Translations under genes and position numbers: made by a program
Notes under the pieces: generated by a model
What the model was told of the DNA's origin: nothing
Database searches by the model: none
The model's input: only the letters and a program-made list of their open reading frames with translations
From: Alopecurus myosuroides
Taxonomy: Eukaryota > Streptophyta > Magnoliopsida > Poales > Poaceae
Direction of reading: 5' to 3'
Length of the DNA: 64,000 nucleotides
NCBI GenBank assembly: GCA_028641055.1
Contig: CM054062.1
Coordinates: 18,037,639-18,101,638 of the forward strand
Part shown: positions 20,974 through 31,781 of the stretch, piece after piece
How positions within the stretch are numbered: the first letter of the stretch is position 1
How the letters are laid out: every line of letters starts with the position of its first letter

Positions 20974-22365
20974 TGATACGTCCAAAACGTATCTCTTTTT
21001 CCGAACAATTTTCCTATTGTTTGCCTCTAAACTTGTTAGTTTTGGATACAACTAACACGGACTAACGTTGTTTTCAGCAGAATTACCTTGGTGTCTCGTT
21101 TGTGCAGAAAAATCAACTTTCAGGAAATTGCCCGGAAAAGATCCTGAAGTCCTTATTTTACCCGAAGACCCCCGGAGCCAGAAGAAGAGCCGGAGGGGGG
21201 CAAGGAGGGGCCCACACCATGCATTGGCGCCCCCCCTAGGCCACGCCTACTGGTGGTGTGGTGGCCCAGGCACCCCCTCGGCTCCCCTTTCGACTACTTA
21301 TGCCCCGTAAACCTAAAACAGAGGGGGGTTCGTCATATTTCAGAGAAACACATCAGAGCGCCGCAGCCACCTCGAAACTCAATTCAGGGATTATAAGTTC
21401 CTATTCGGGCGCCCTGCTGGGACGGGGATTCGGAGGAGATCCTCACCATCGTCATTGCCACTACTTCTCCATCAACCATCCATTATTCCCCCATCCATGT
21501 GTGAGTAATCCCCTTTATAGGCTGAGAGGGATGGAAGGGATTGGATCAGATCGTTCATGTAATAATGCCAGATTGTTAGGGCATAGTGCCTAGTATCCAT
21601 TATTAGTGCTTTATATCGATGTTGCAACTTGTTATGCTTAATGCTTGTCACTAGGGCCCGAGTGCCATGATCTTAGATCTAAACATGTTATTTTTTCATG
21701 AGTATAATTATGTTTCTTGATCATACCTGCAAGTTGTTTACACACATTATTGCACCGGACCCCGAGGCCCCAAAGTAACAATAATTGGGACAACTGGAGG
21801 GGATGGCGGTGATGTCACGATCACATGTGTTCATAGAGTGTTAATGCTTTGCTCCGGTGCTTTACTAAAATGAGCACCTTAATTACCAGTAGTTTCCCTT
21901 GAGGCCCCGCTGCAAACGGGCTAGTAGGACAAAAGATGTGGTGCAAGTTTCTCATTATGAGCACGTGCAACTAAATTGGAACACATGCCTATGGTTTGTC
22001 TAGAACTTGGATGCTTTATCATTATCTACCTGCAATGCTCATGTTTTCATTATTATATGAACTATCTTATACATGCAACGCCCGTTCATACATCCCTATG
22101 CCTGCATTATTTTAATCCTGATGTTTCCCGCAATTTCTACTTTTGTTACTATTTTACTCCTGCTGTTATTTTACTACTACTGCTGCTATAAAACTGTTAC
22201 CACTGATAAACTGTTTTGAGCAAGTCTACTTTCGGGTGCAGCTTAACTGACAACTCATCTGTTAAGTCTTATAAATATTATTTGGCTCCCCTTGTGTCGA
22301 ATAATTAAATTTGTGTTTGACTTCCCTCGAAAACTGTTGCGACGCCCTATACTTGTGGGTCATCA
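20974..22365 (+). repeat. Full LTR of element E (shared between two internal regions)
   Basis: The 1,392-bp LTR starts TGATACGTCCAAAACG and ends GTGGGTCATCA, directly after the polypurine tract and directly before a primer-binding site. It therefore acts as 3' LTR of the left copy and 5' LTR of the right copy. Confidence 0.85.
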
Positions 22366-22376
22366 AGACTATTTTC

Positions 22377-22394
22377 TAGCGCCGTTGTCGGGGA
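22377..22394 (+). promoter_or_regulatory. Primer-binding site, tRNA-Asp type, element E
   Basis: TAGCGCCGTTGTCGGGGA is complementary to the 3' end of plant tRNA-Asp apart from two mismatches (TGGCGCCGTTGCCGGGGA expected). It lies 11 bases inside the LTR end. Confidence 0.7.
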
Positions 22395-22551
22395 GCATAG
22401 TTTTATTTATTTGCTCACTTGAACACAAAATTCTTTGCTGCAATCCTTTCATCATTGGTAAAACTCGTGATGGAAAAGTCTCTATATTACCATCCACTAC
22501 ACGAAGAGGTACAACTCTGAACACCTCTGTTGCTCTGATTCACAGTCTGTA

Positions 22552-23567
22552 ATGAGTAAGCTTCTTAGACCACCATATGCTACACACACTGCTACTTCTA
22601 CCGAGTCTGGAAATGCTTCTGATACTTTTGATAATGCTTCTACTTTGCTTGATGATACTGGTCCACTAGGTCCTTTCCTAGATGCTATAATTGCTAGAGC
22701 TAAACAAATTGAAAACACTGAAATTCCTGTTGAAAATGTTGGTACACCTATTAATTCACCCGAGTCTAGAGAAATTCCTAGTGATGATCTTGAGGAAACC
22801 TACATTGAACTTAATGATGACTTTATTGAAAAAGTTCAAGCTACTACTAGTGCAAGTGCTCTTAAGAGTATTCTTGCAAGACATGCTGTTAAATATAAAT
22901 CTTATCCTGGTGCTAAGAGTTAGCTACACCTCCCATACACATTAAAGATAAGGATTATGATTTCTCTCTAGATTTATCTTATATATCTATTGTTGAGAAA
23001 GAACCCTTTTGTGGTACTGAAAGTAAAAGTGTTATGGAACATATGAATAAGCTTTCATATTTGAGTAGTTTATTTTCTGATGATATTAAGATACGCACTT
23101 ACTTTATTACCAACATCTTCTCTTTCTCCTTAAAAGATGAAGCTAAAACTTGGTCTAACAATCTGTCACCTGGATCTATTGATAGTCCTATGGGATTGGT
23201 TAATGATTTCTTTCAAAAATATTTTCCTACTAGTGCTCAACATGCTTCTTTGCAGAATATCTTTAACTTTAAGCAAATTGAAGGAGAGAAAATTCCTAAA
23301 GCTTGGTCAAGGTTTTGTTCTTTAATAAGAGCTAGCCCTGGCAATCAATTACCCAAAAATGAGCTCCTAGATATATTTTACATTGGACTAACTGTTGAAT
23401 CTAGGACATACCTGGATAGTTGTGCTGGTTGTGTTTTCAGGAAAAGAACTCCTGAAGAAGCTGAGGAATTATTGGCTAAAATAGCCAAAAATCATGATGA
23501 TTCGACTACACCTGAGCCTACACCAACACCAATACCAACACCCAAGAAGAGGGAAATGGTTGAATTA
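22552..23567 (+). pseudogene. Second gag copy of element E, truncated
   Basis: The frame from ATG 22552 (MSKLLRPPYATH) runs to a stop at 22921-22923; the continuation shifts frame and goes on through ATPPIHIKDKDYDF to the gag core (MEHMNKLSYLSS, LKDEAKTWSNN, FNFKQIEGEKI, LDIFYIGLTVESRTYL). It preserves the N-terminus that A removed from the first copy. At about 23567 the gag jumps straight into the middle of an LTR at the word TAAAT, so all following genes are deleted. Confidence 0.85.
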
Positions 23568-23958
23568 AATTGGAACACATGCCTATGGTTTGCCTAAAAC
23601 TTGGATGCTTTATTATTATCTATCTGCAATGCTCATGTTTTGATTATTATATGAACTATCTTATCCATGCAACTCCCGTTCATCCATCCCTATGCATACA
23701 TTATTTTAATCGTGTTGTTTCCCGCAATAGCTAGTGATGTTACTATTTTACTTCTGCTGTTTTTTTACTACTACTACTGCTATAAAATTTTACCACTGAA
23801 AAATTGTTGCGAGCAAGTCTACTTTCAGGTGCAGCTGAACTGACAACTCATCTATTAAGGCTTATAAATATTCTTTGGCTCCCCTTGTGTCGAATCAATA
23901 AATTTGGGTTTTACTTCCCTCGAAGACTGTTGCGATCCCCTATACTTGTAGGTCATCA
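23568..23958 (+). repeat. 5'-truncated LTR of element E
   Basis: It matches 21974-22365 of the full LTR (TGGAACACATGCCTATGG... to GTAGGTCATCA). About 1 kb of its 5' part is missing because of the deletion that also removed pol. Confidence 0.88.
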
Positions 23959-24680
23959 AGCGTCGCCAGTGTAGCGAGGTTGGAGGCGAGGAAGAAACGC
24001 AGAAGGCCACCTTGCCTCCCAGAGGTCACTGGAGAACGCATAGGAGCACTCTGCCCTAGCGCTTGCGCGCAGCTCACGGTAGCTGGGCTGTCCTGGCCTT
24101 GCATGGGGGTTAGCCGAGGGAGTCGGTGGTGCTGCGCCACGTGTTGGGTGATGTCGAGTCTCGCGCATGCATAACTACTCGGTGTCGGCTACAGGCGTAG
24201 CTTCCGCGGTGAGTTCCTAGGTGGGATACACACCTGGTGCCGCGGTCGTTGCTCCCGCTGCCCCGACGAATCTGGTGGAGGATGCCGACCGAGAATCGTG
24301 AAGGGTGGCATAAGACGGATAGCGCGGTGACCCCTATGCTCCTTGCAATGCTCCCTGCAAGAACCATCGACCGCGCTCGTGCGCGTCCGATGGCTGCAGA
24401 ATGAGCGTCGCCTGCACAGGAGACTACAGAGGCCGTGTCGATCGGGCCTATATGGGGCTCATCGACGGGCGTCGTGTCACGGCCGCATCACAGCACGGGA
24501 GAGCGGGAGTGGCAAGATCCTCCGCTGGATAGGCTAGAGGCGAGGCCACCGAGAGTGGTCTGCTTCCAGGATCAGGCCTTGTGGCCGGTGCAGTTGGTGC
24601 GGGAGGAAACCATGGCGGTGAAGATGCGAGAGAGCGCCTTAGCCCCCTACCTGGCACGCCAAATTTCAGAGAGGTGGTTC
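23959..24680 (-). other. Start of the internal region of element G
   Basis: GC-rich sequence after the primer-binding site. Minus-strand frames such as 24657-24448 and 24367-24110 look like broken pieces of an Ala/Pro/Ser/Arg-rich gag leader. I recognise no domain. Confidence 0.35.
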
Positions 24681-25663
24681 TGTCAAAGACATGATCACCT
24701 CAAGAGGTTCGAACACTAGGGGTAACTACTCCCTCCGTTCGCTTTTATTCTACATTCTGGGTCATGATTTTGTTCGGAAATAATCTACATCCTGGATGGT
24801 CCCCACTCTGGCAATTAAGAGGAGAGAGAGGCCACACACCATGCATGCGTAGAGATTGGCCAAATTATATGGAATTTACATGCATTGCATTAATTAAGAT
24901 TCGTTTAACCAATAGGATGATTTGTTTCCTGTGACACCTACAATTATGATGCATAGGAGCTTGTGCAAAGTAGTACTAATAAATGGTATCCTAAATTGTC
25001 TGAATTTTTTCAAGATGTAGATTAAATCCGAACTGAGGGAGTACGTTCTAACACACCTTGAAAGGCTTCAAGATGGAAGCTCAGCCAAGCAATGGAGACA
25101 CGTTGAGTTTACCCAGGTTTAGGCCACCATCGCGGTGTAAAACCCTACTCCTGCTTGCCTGTGGATTGCACTGCGATGAGTTACAGTACGAGGTATGAAC
25201 CTGTGCTCAAGACTAGCTATGGTGCCTTCTCACTCAGATGAGTTCTGGATCTTTTCTACGGAGGCCAGGAGGCTCTACTTATACCGTTGTTTTCGGGCCT
25301 TCTTCCCGTGCATACTCGGAGGGAAAGGGCTACCACAAGGTGCCAAAGTGGAGGACGGCTGCGCTCCGTGTTGTCCCCATGTTGGTCGAGGATAGCGCCA
25401 CCGTCCATGGCAGTGTTGTGGGGGCTCCAATTATGTTCCCCCTGTCTTGTAGCGTCGGACCGGTCTTCTTGCACCAAAGGGAAAACCTTTGGGAAGGTCA
25501 TTGGCGTGCCCAGATGTAGTGCGTGCTTTATACACGAGAGTGACAACTGTGCCCAAAGCGTATCTGTCGCCCTACGGTGCCTCCGTCATTGCGCGGGGAG
25601 GAGGATGTTAGCTCCACATCGGTTGTCCCCCATCGAATGGTGGTTCCTCTGGAGGAGAGTGGG
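24681..25663 (-). repeat. Part of the LTR of element G (rest at 61253-61451)
   Basis: The stretch 25090-25160 (TTTACCCAGGTTTAGG, AAAACCCTACTCCTGC) resembles the same zone of the C LTR (TTTACCCAGGTTCGG). It is cut by the MITE and by B. The completed LTR would be about 0.86 kb, with TGTC...GACA ends. Confidence 0.5.
24729..25041. mobile_element. Stowaway-type MITE, 313 bp
   Basis: It begins CTCCCTCCGTTCGCTTTTAT and ends with the near complement of CTCCCTCAGTTCGGATTTAA, flanked by TA at 24727-24728 and 25042-25043. The terminal repeats match over about 28 bp. Confidence 0.9.
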
Positions 25664-26109
25664 TGTCAAGCGGGTGACCTCAATAATCCCCATGGTGAGC
25701 GACCTGAGGCTTCGTAAAAAGGAAAAGACGTCGGTGGACTACTCGACTTGACGGATTACTGTCTGCCGGTGTTTCTTTCGATGGGGTGACAAAAGTCGTC
25801 GATTACAAGGTGCTATTGCAGATTGAATCTGGTGTAGCTCTGAATCTGGGGTTGTATGTCTGTTCGTGACCCGCATCCGTGCTTTATATAGCTAGCCGGG
25901 TCCTAGGGGTCGTACATGAGTAGGACTCGTCCTTGAGTCGGTTCTTATCTTTCCTAATCTTGTTATCCAAGTACTTTCCTTTCTTTGTTTTCGTGCGAGC
26001 TCCTATCGTGGGCCTTCGTGCTTCCAATCGTGGGCCTTATGAAGATACTCCCCCATTGGCTCTACCGGGTAGACCTATGGTGAGGGGTATTTCGGGTACC
26101 CCCACATCA
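25664..26109 (-). repeat. 3' LTR of element B
   Basis: Starts TGTCAAGCGGGTGACC and ends CCCCACATCA on plus. A TATA box on minus (CTATATAAAGCAC, around 25880) sets the direction. The polypurine-type motif GTAGCCCCCCGAGT (ACTCGGGGGGCTAC on minus) adjoins it at 26110-26123. Confidence 0.9.
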
Positions 26110-26123
26110 GTAGCCCCCCGAGT

Positions 26124-27117
26124 GCATGATGGAGTCAAGGACAATCTAGGGACTCAAATATGTAAAACAAACTATCTCAAGCTTTCTTCCTGAAATATTT
26201 TTTCCTAGGAGGATATGGCTGGACAAGTTCGATCAACTCGACTGATCGAGGTCGATTAATATCACTCGGGAGAACACATTGTCAACATACTCAGGGTTCG
26301 AGTCCTCAGGCTCACTCCTACAAAAACATGGGGTAGTTTGATTCGTGCCGGTGAGGCCTTATCGAGTCGAACTCGAGTTGTCAGTATTTTTACCCAGCGC
26401 GTCCATCGAGGTTTTCATCACACATGTTGGTATGGAAGGGTACCAGGTAGTGCAACAGTGGTGCAACTCCCAGGCCGTTGGAACTAATCCACGGATCTTA
26501 TCTTCGTACCATGGGTACGTCATCCAGAGATTTTTAGATGCAGAAGTACGATCTGGGAAACCGAGTGCTTCGGGTATAATTCATTCGAGTCAGTTTCCTT
26601 GAGTGGAAATGGAGTATCCTCAAATTTTTGCACTTTATTCGAGTGAAACTCTCTTTCCTGAAAAGATTGTACTGGATTCGAGTGACTTTTCTGACCACTT
26701 GAGTATTGTACTTGTTCCAGCACTGTTCGACAGTAATGACGTAATGCCCTGTTTTACTGACAAGGGACTAGACATTTCTGTGATGTGGGCTTATCCTGTC
26801 AGGCAGTGGCTTGCTCGAGTGGAGTTTGACCCCTTTTTGACCGTTCAGTGCACGATAATCTAGGGATTGTCAGTAAATGCCTAGATTATCGCGCGTAGTG
26901 GGCGGCGTGGAGGCGGAGCGGTTGGCTTCCTTGCTCCACGTGTAGGGTTGATCTAGCCCGAGAAGGAACCAATGGTTAAGATGGATTTACATGGCTATAA
27001 ATGCCGCAAGGGAGGAGGGGTAAATTTTCCCCGTCTTCTTCCTCGTGCCCGCATCTGCTCCCAGCATCTTGCTCCATAACCATTACCGCGGTGCTCGAGC
27101 TTCCTCAAACTCACACC
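26124..27117 (+). other. 5' flank of the antisense gene in B
   Basis: No gene seen. The stretch is peppered with the word TCGAGT and relatives (for example 26296, 26361, 26371, 26586, 26639, 26677, 26816). A TATA box (TATAAATG, 26996-27003) precedes the start codon of the antisense gene. Confidence 0.5.
26996..27003 (+). promoter_or_regulatory. TATA box of the antisense gene in element B
   Basis: TATAAATG, 122 bases upstream of ATG 27118; counterpart of the boxes in A and C. Confidence 0.5.
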
Positions 27118-29253
27118 ATGGTGCAAACCCGGAAGAACGGCGGTTCCTCGGCGGCTGGCGGCAAGGAGGGCCAGCAGCAAAAGGGAGGAAAATGGAAAAA
27201 ATCAATCGGCACGACCAAGTTCCTCACCGCCGCCGAACACGAAGAGCTACTTCCGGCCAGCTCGTGGAGGCGCCCAAGCTCGGAGGTACGCCCACTCCCG
27301 GAGGCTAACGAACAAGTGTCCCTTGTGGACCACTTCTCCAGGGTCATATACTTTCCTCTCCTCCCATTTTTCCTTGTGCTCATGGCGGTGTACGGCGTGC
27401 AATTGCACGATGTCCCGACGGACTCGATGCAACACATTGTGTGCTCCATCGCGTTGTGCGAGTGCTACCTCGGGGTAGCACCGCACGAGGCTCTCTTCAA
27501 ATACTTCTTCAATGTCAAGGCACAACCTAGCATCGACGACCTGCATGAGGTTGGAGGTTGTAACATACAGGTCAGCCAAAATCGGGGTACTTCTTGATGG
27601 GTTTCATTGACTCCATCACTGGTTGGATGGTTCTACGCAAAGGACTCCTCCAACTCTGACGTTTCTCCTCTAGTGTACCTGGAAAAGCCGGTGGTTTCTA
27701 GGAGCTCATGGAAAAATCAGTTGTCCGCTGAAGAAGTTGCGTAGACCAAAGACCTAGTGGCCCAAGTCTCCACTCTCAAGGCTGAAGGACTTACTAGGAC
27801 CCACCTGGCTGCCATGTTCCTCAGGCGTCGAGTACAATCTCTACCGGCTCGGGTAATCCCTATGTGGTCTTATTCGAGTGCTAACTCGACCCATCGTTTG
27901 CGCTGCGAGGAACTCTCGAGTAATGAACTCGAGCAGAGTCTGTGCCAGATCACCCAAATGAGGGAGAACGAAGCAGTCGATTCGAATCCTTCTCTGCCTC
28001 CACTTTGCTCCTTGATTGAACACACTAAGGTAAGTTTTTTTCCTTTTGTTTTTCGATTTCTGCTTCTTTGTTCTTCTACTCCTTTCCCTTTTGAGTGATC
28101 TTCTCTTTTGCTGATCGGCTTCTTCTTTTCTCTAGAATCTTGATGTTCTTCCCAGTGAACCACCTAAGGCGGGTACCATCCCGTTCCTGGAAGGATTGGC
28201 TGAGGCTGCTGCAATGGATTTGGATTCTATCCCCTCAGTTGCCACATCGAATTCTTCTCGAGAGGTGGATGATCTCGATGATTTTCAAGAGGAGACCGCC
28301 AATGAGTCTCGAGAGGCTTCTAAGCGTATTCGAGTGGAAGGTGATGTTGGCGAAGCTACCTCTAGGGATTCGAATTCCTCGAGTTCAACCCGAAGAGATG
28401 AGTTGAGGAACCCAATTTATGTTGTTCCCCTCTCTTCAATACCTCCACCCGCTCCTCAACAATCAGCAGTTCCTCCGGCTAAGAAAGTTCTCCGAGTGTA
28501 TGGCTTGGGCTCCTTGAGCAGGTAATATTTACTCTTTATTGTCTTGTTAGTCGGATTTATAGGTTTTAACCATTTCTATTTCAGGGTTCGCATTCCTCCA
28601 AGGGCTCCAACTTCTCATCTTGTGGTGGACCCTTCTACTATTCTGACTCCTCCTACCTCTTCGACTGCTGCACTGCCCCTCCTACCCATGGAAATATTGG
28701 TTCGGGTGCAGTTCCTAAAGCCAATGCTCTTGTAGCCCCGGGTTCCTCGCAAGGGACTCGAGACAAGGGAGTCGTAGAAGAAGGCGCTCATAGGCACTCT
28801 GCTGCTCCTGAAGCAAAAGAGAGACCTACAGGCCCAGGAGCTTGGATGGTGGACCTGACGGAAACTGACACTTTGGCTCCTCAATTCCAAGTTAGAGACC
28901 ACGTGGGTTTCTTTTTTTTATTTTCTTTCTTTCCTTTCTGCTCATTTTGTCGGGTGCACGATCAGCACTCCCGATGGGAGTAGCCCCCGAGTCTGCTTTG
29001 GCTGCTTGCAGGCGAGCGCAGACTCAAGTATCCGACTCAATCATTGAATCTTATATTACTCTAGCCTTTCTTGGCGAGTATGAAGGACCTAAGCATTCTC
29101 TTTGTAGGCATTGGGAGGCAAAGGGATTCTCATTTGGCTAACCTTTCCAAAGCTAAAGGTGAGAATTTGCTTCGATGAATTTATGTCGTCTTTCCTTTTA
29201 CCTACACATTTAACTGATTTTTGCTTGTTTTTAGAACTCTTGGCTTTGACTAC
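27118..29253 (+). pseudogene. Antisense gene of element B (Transposase_28), 5' part
   Basis: From ATG 27118 (MVQTRKNGGSSAAGG) it encodes a shortened Transposase_28 domain: LVDHFSRVIYFPLLPF, MAVYGVQLHDVPTDSMQHI and CECYLGVAPHEALFKYFF. A frameshift or deletion follows near 27595 and a stop at about 27742. Later exons remain visible: one ending TK before GTAAGT at 28029, one from about 28137 (NLDVLPSEPP) with acidic EVDDLDDFQEE, and a coiled-coil exon start at about 29234. Element D splits that exon; its 3' part resumes at 46008. The intron near 28910-29010 holds a copy of the polypurine motif. Confidence 0.72.
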
Positions 29254-30836
29254 TGATACATCATAAACGTATCCCTAATTTCTGATGCTCTGTGATCATA
29301 TTATGCCAATTCCTACATGTTTTCTCCCTTCTTTATGCCATTTTTATCGATTTTCCGGACTAACCTATTAAAAAGATGCCATAGAGCCAGTTCCCTGTTT
29401 TCTGCAGTTTTTTTAGTTTCAGCAAAGTAGTTCTGGAAATATTCTCGGAATTGGAAAATTCGAAGCCCGGAAGTCCTATTTTCCCCGGAAGCATCCAGAA
29501 GACCGAAGAGGAGCCGAAGAGGGGCAGCAGGGGGGCCACACCATAGGGTAGCACGGCCAGGGTGTGGGCCCCCCCGACCTCCACCGCCTTTGCCCTTTCG
29601 CCTATTTAAGCCCCCCGGATTGAAAACCCTAGACACCTGATCAAAATCCCCGAAAAAGTTCCACAGCCGCCATCACCATCATCCCCAGATCAGTGGGTTC
29701 TGAAGCTGTTTCCGGCACGCTGCCGGAGAGGAGATAATCACCGGAGGCCTCTTCATCACCATGCCTGCCTCCGAGTGATGCGTGAGTAGTTCATCCTTGG
29801 ACTACGGGTTCGTAGCTGTAGCTAGATAGTTGTCTTCCCCGCATATGCCTCCATGTTTAGATCTCGTGAGCTGCCTATCATGATCGAGATTGATCTTATG
29901 TAATTCTCTGTGCTGTGTTTGCTGGGATCCGATGAATATTGACCATATGCCAAGTTGATTATAGTCTTTATTTGCATATGTTATTTGTGATCTTGCATGC
30001 TCTCCGTTGCTAGTGGTTATTCTGGCCAAGTAGTTTCTAATGACTCCAAGAGGGAGTATTTATGCTCGATAGTGGGTTCATGCCTCCTTGTTGCCTTGCT
30101 CGAGTGATAGAAACGTGAAGGGGGAGGATGTGTTGTTTCCATTAGGGAGAAAACAGCAGTGAGAGTGCCCGCGTGCATAATCATTGCTTACATTAGACAC
30201 TTTGTTTAATGCAATTATCTGTTGCTTGCAACTTAATAGCTGAGGGGGTTTGGATGATAACCTGCGGGTGGATTATTAGTCATAGATGCAGATGGATGTC
30301 GGTCTATGTATCTTGTTGTAGTGCCCGCACTAAATAGCATAGTAATCTTCATGTCATATTGTGAACTAAGGTTCAACCTTTATTTTTCAATTGCCCAGCT
30401 GTAATTTGTTCATCCAGCATGCTATCTTTTATGGAGAGACACCACTAGTGAAACTATGAACCCCGGTCCATATTCCACACTGTTAAACAAACCACAACAA
30501 TTTCCTGCTCTCTTTACTTTCTGCAAGAATACACTATTTTTCCACACCATACGTCTAATGTTTGTTTTCAGCAAGACCGGTGAGATTGACAACCTCACTG
30601 TACCGTTGGGGCAAAGTATTTTGGTTGTGTTGTGTGCAGGTTCCACGTTGTTGCTGACACCGGTGATGCGCCAGCACCACCGTCAGTGGCATCAACCTTC
30701 GGAAGATTCTCTTTCTCCTACTGGATTGATAACCCTGGTTCTTAACTAAGGGGAAAAATCTTACCGCTGTGCTCATCACACCTTCCTCTTGGGGTTCCCA
30801 ACAATGCAGAGAAAGGATATAACTCTGCCAGCAACA
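29254..30836 (+). repeat. 5' LTR of element D
   Basis: 1,583 bp, from TGATACATCATAAACG to TCTGCCAGCAACA. It is closely similar to the right LTR, which begins TGATACGTCATAAACG. Confidence 0.9.
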
Positions 30837-30846
30837 AGGATTTTCC

Positions 30847-30864
30847 TGGCGCCGTTGTCGGGGA
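30847..30864 (+). promoter_or_regulatory. Primer-binding site, tRNA-Asp type, element D
   Basis: TGGCGCCGTTGTCGGGGA, ten bases after the LTR end, complementary to plant tRNA-Asp with one mismatch. Confidence 0.78.
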
Positions 30865-31065
30865 GAAGGAAGTCTTCTGTCAAGGGGAGTCTCTCACTGT
30901 CAATCTCTTTATTTTGTTTATTGTCTTGTTTTTATTTTTGTCTTGTTTTTATTTCTCTATGTCAAAACCACAGAAAAAATTAGTTTATTTCTCTATATTT
31001 AAAACACACACAAAATTAGTTTACTTCATAGTTGTTATTTATTTTCTTGCTTTTATTCTGCTAAA

Positions 31066-31781
31066 ATGAGTATTCCTGAAGTAGAGGTTCGTACTTTTAG
31101 GTGACAAGGGGGAGAAAGTTTAAAAGATGCTTGGTATAGAATAAATGATGCTCATAAGAGGTGCACAAAAAACATTCTACCTTGATACTCCTGAGAAATT
31201 TTTATGTTGGTATTTCTGGCTGGTATAGGAATGTGTTAGATACTCTTACGGGTGGAAATTTTCTAGGAACTCCTGCTTTGGAAGCCTGCAATTTGATTGA
31301 AAGTTTAGTATGAGCACCACCCATTACAACTGTTAAAACTGAGATCACATTGGAGGCTGTTGTTGATAAACTAAACTCTTTGGAAATGAACTTATCAATC
31401 TTCCTTGATAATACTAGCAAAGTTAATGAATTACTAGTTACTATTGATAAAAGAATCACTTCTCTAGAAGCTAGTAACACTCATGATAATCAAAGTTTTA
31501 GGATTGGTAAACTAGTGGATGCCATGGGAACTTTAAGCTCAACCTTTTCATCTCTTCAATTCGAAAAAGAGAAAGCCTTTGTGTGAAAGGAGCAAAGATT
31601 TATGTATGCTCCTAAGATGGCTAAACCCAAATCCCAATATGTGCTGAAAATTGCTAAAACAATTAATGAGACTAAGAATGACCTTCATGTTGAATCTTCA
31701 AAAACTTCTAAAGTGCCTATTGCTGAAAATAATGGTTTATAGGAAGGTATAGATGATTCTTCTTCACTTGAAAATACTTGA
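31066..31781 (+). pseudogene. Degenerate gag of element D
   Basis: Scattered frames give Athila gag signatures: ESLKDAWYRINDAHKRCTK, then GGNFLGTPALEACNLIESL, then a coiled part (VDKLNSLEMNLSIFLDN) that is open at 31350-31586. Several stops and frameshifts make it non-functional. No pol follows. Confidence 0.75.

Larger units (their letters stand above)
5817..23958 (+). mobile_element. Element E: Athila-like Gypsy tandem (shared LTR), defective
   Basis: The sequence reads gag (5823 on), protease, a noncoding stretch, an ATHILA ORF-1 relic (17920-19045), a polypurine tract, a full LTR (20974-22365), then a primer-binding site and a second gag (22552-23567), then a 5'-truncated second LTR (23568-23958). 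One LTR is therefore shared between two internal regions. Neither copy has RT, RNase H or integrase, so it is non-autonomous. The 5' LTR is outside the window because A is inserted in the first gag. Later insertions are the CACTA element (8793-13943) and two nested Helitrons (13988-17867). On its right, AGCGT at 23959 would be the TSD within element G. Confidence 0.8.

Noticed and set aside
27001..27597. Independent host gene at 27 kb
   Set aside because: It matches the Transposase_28 layout and lies between the LTR of B and B's pol, so it belongs to element B.
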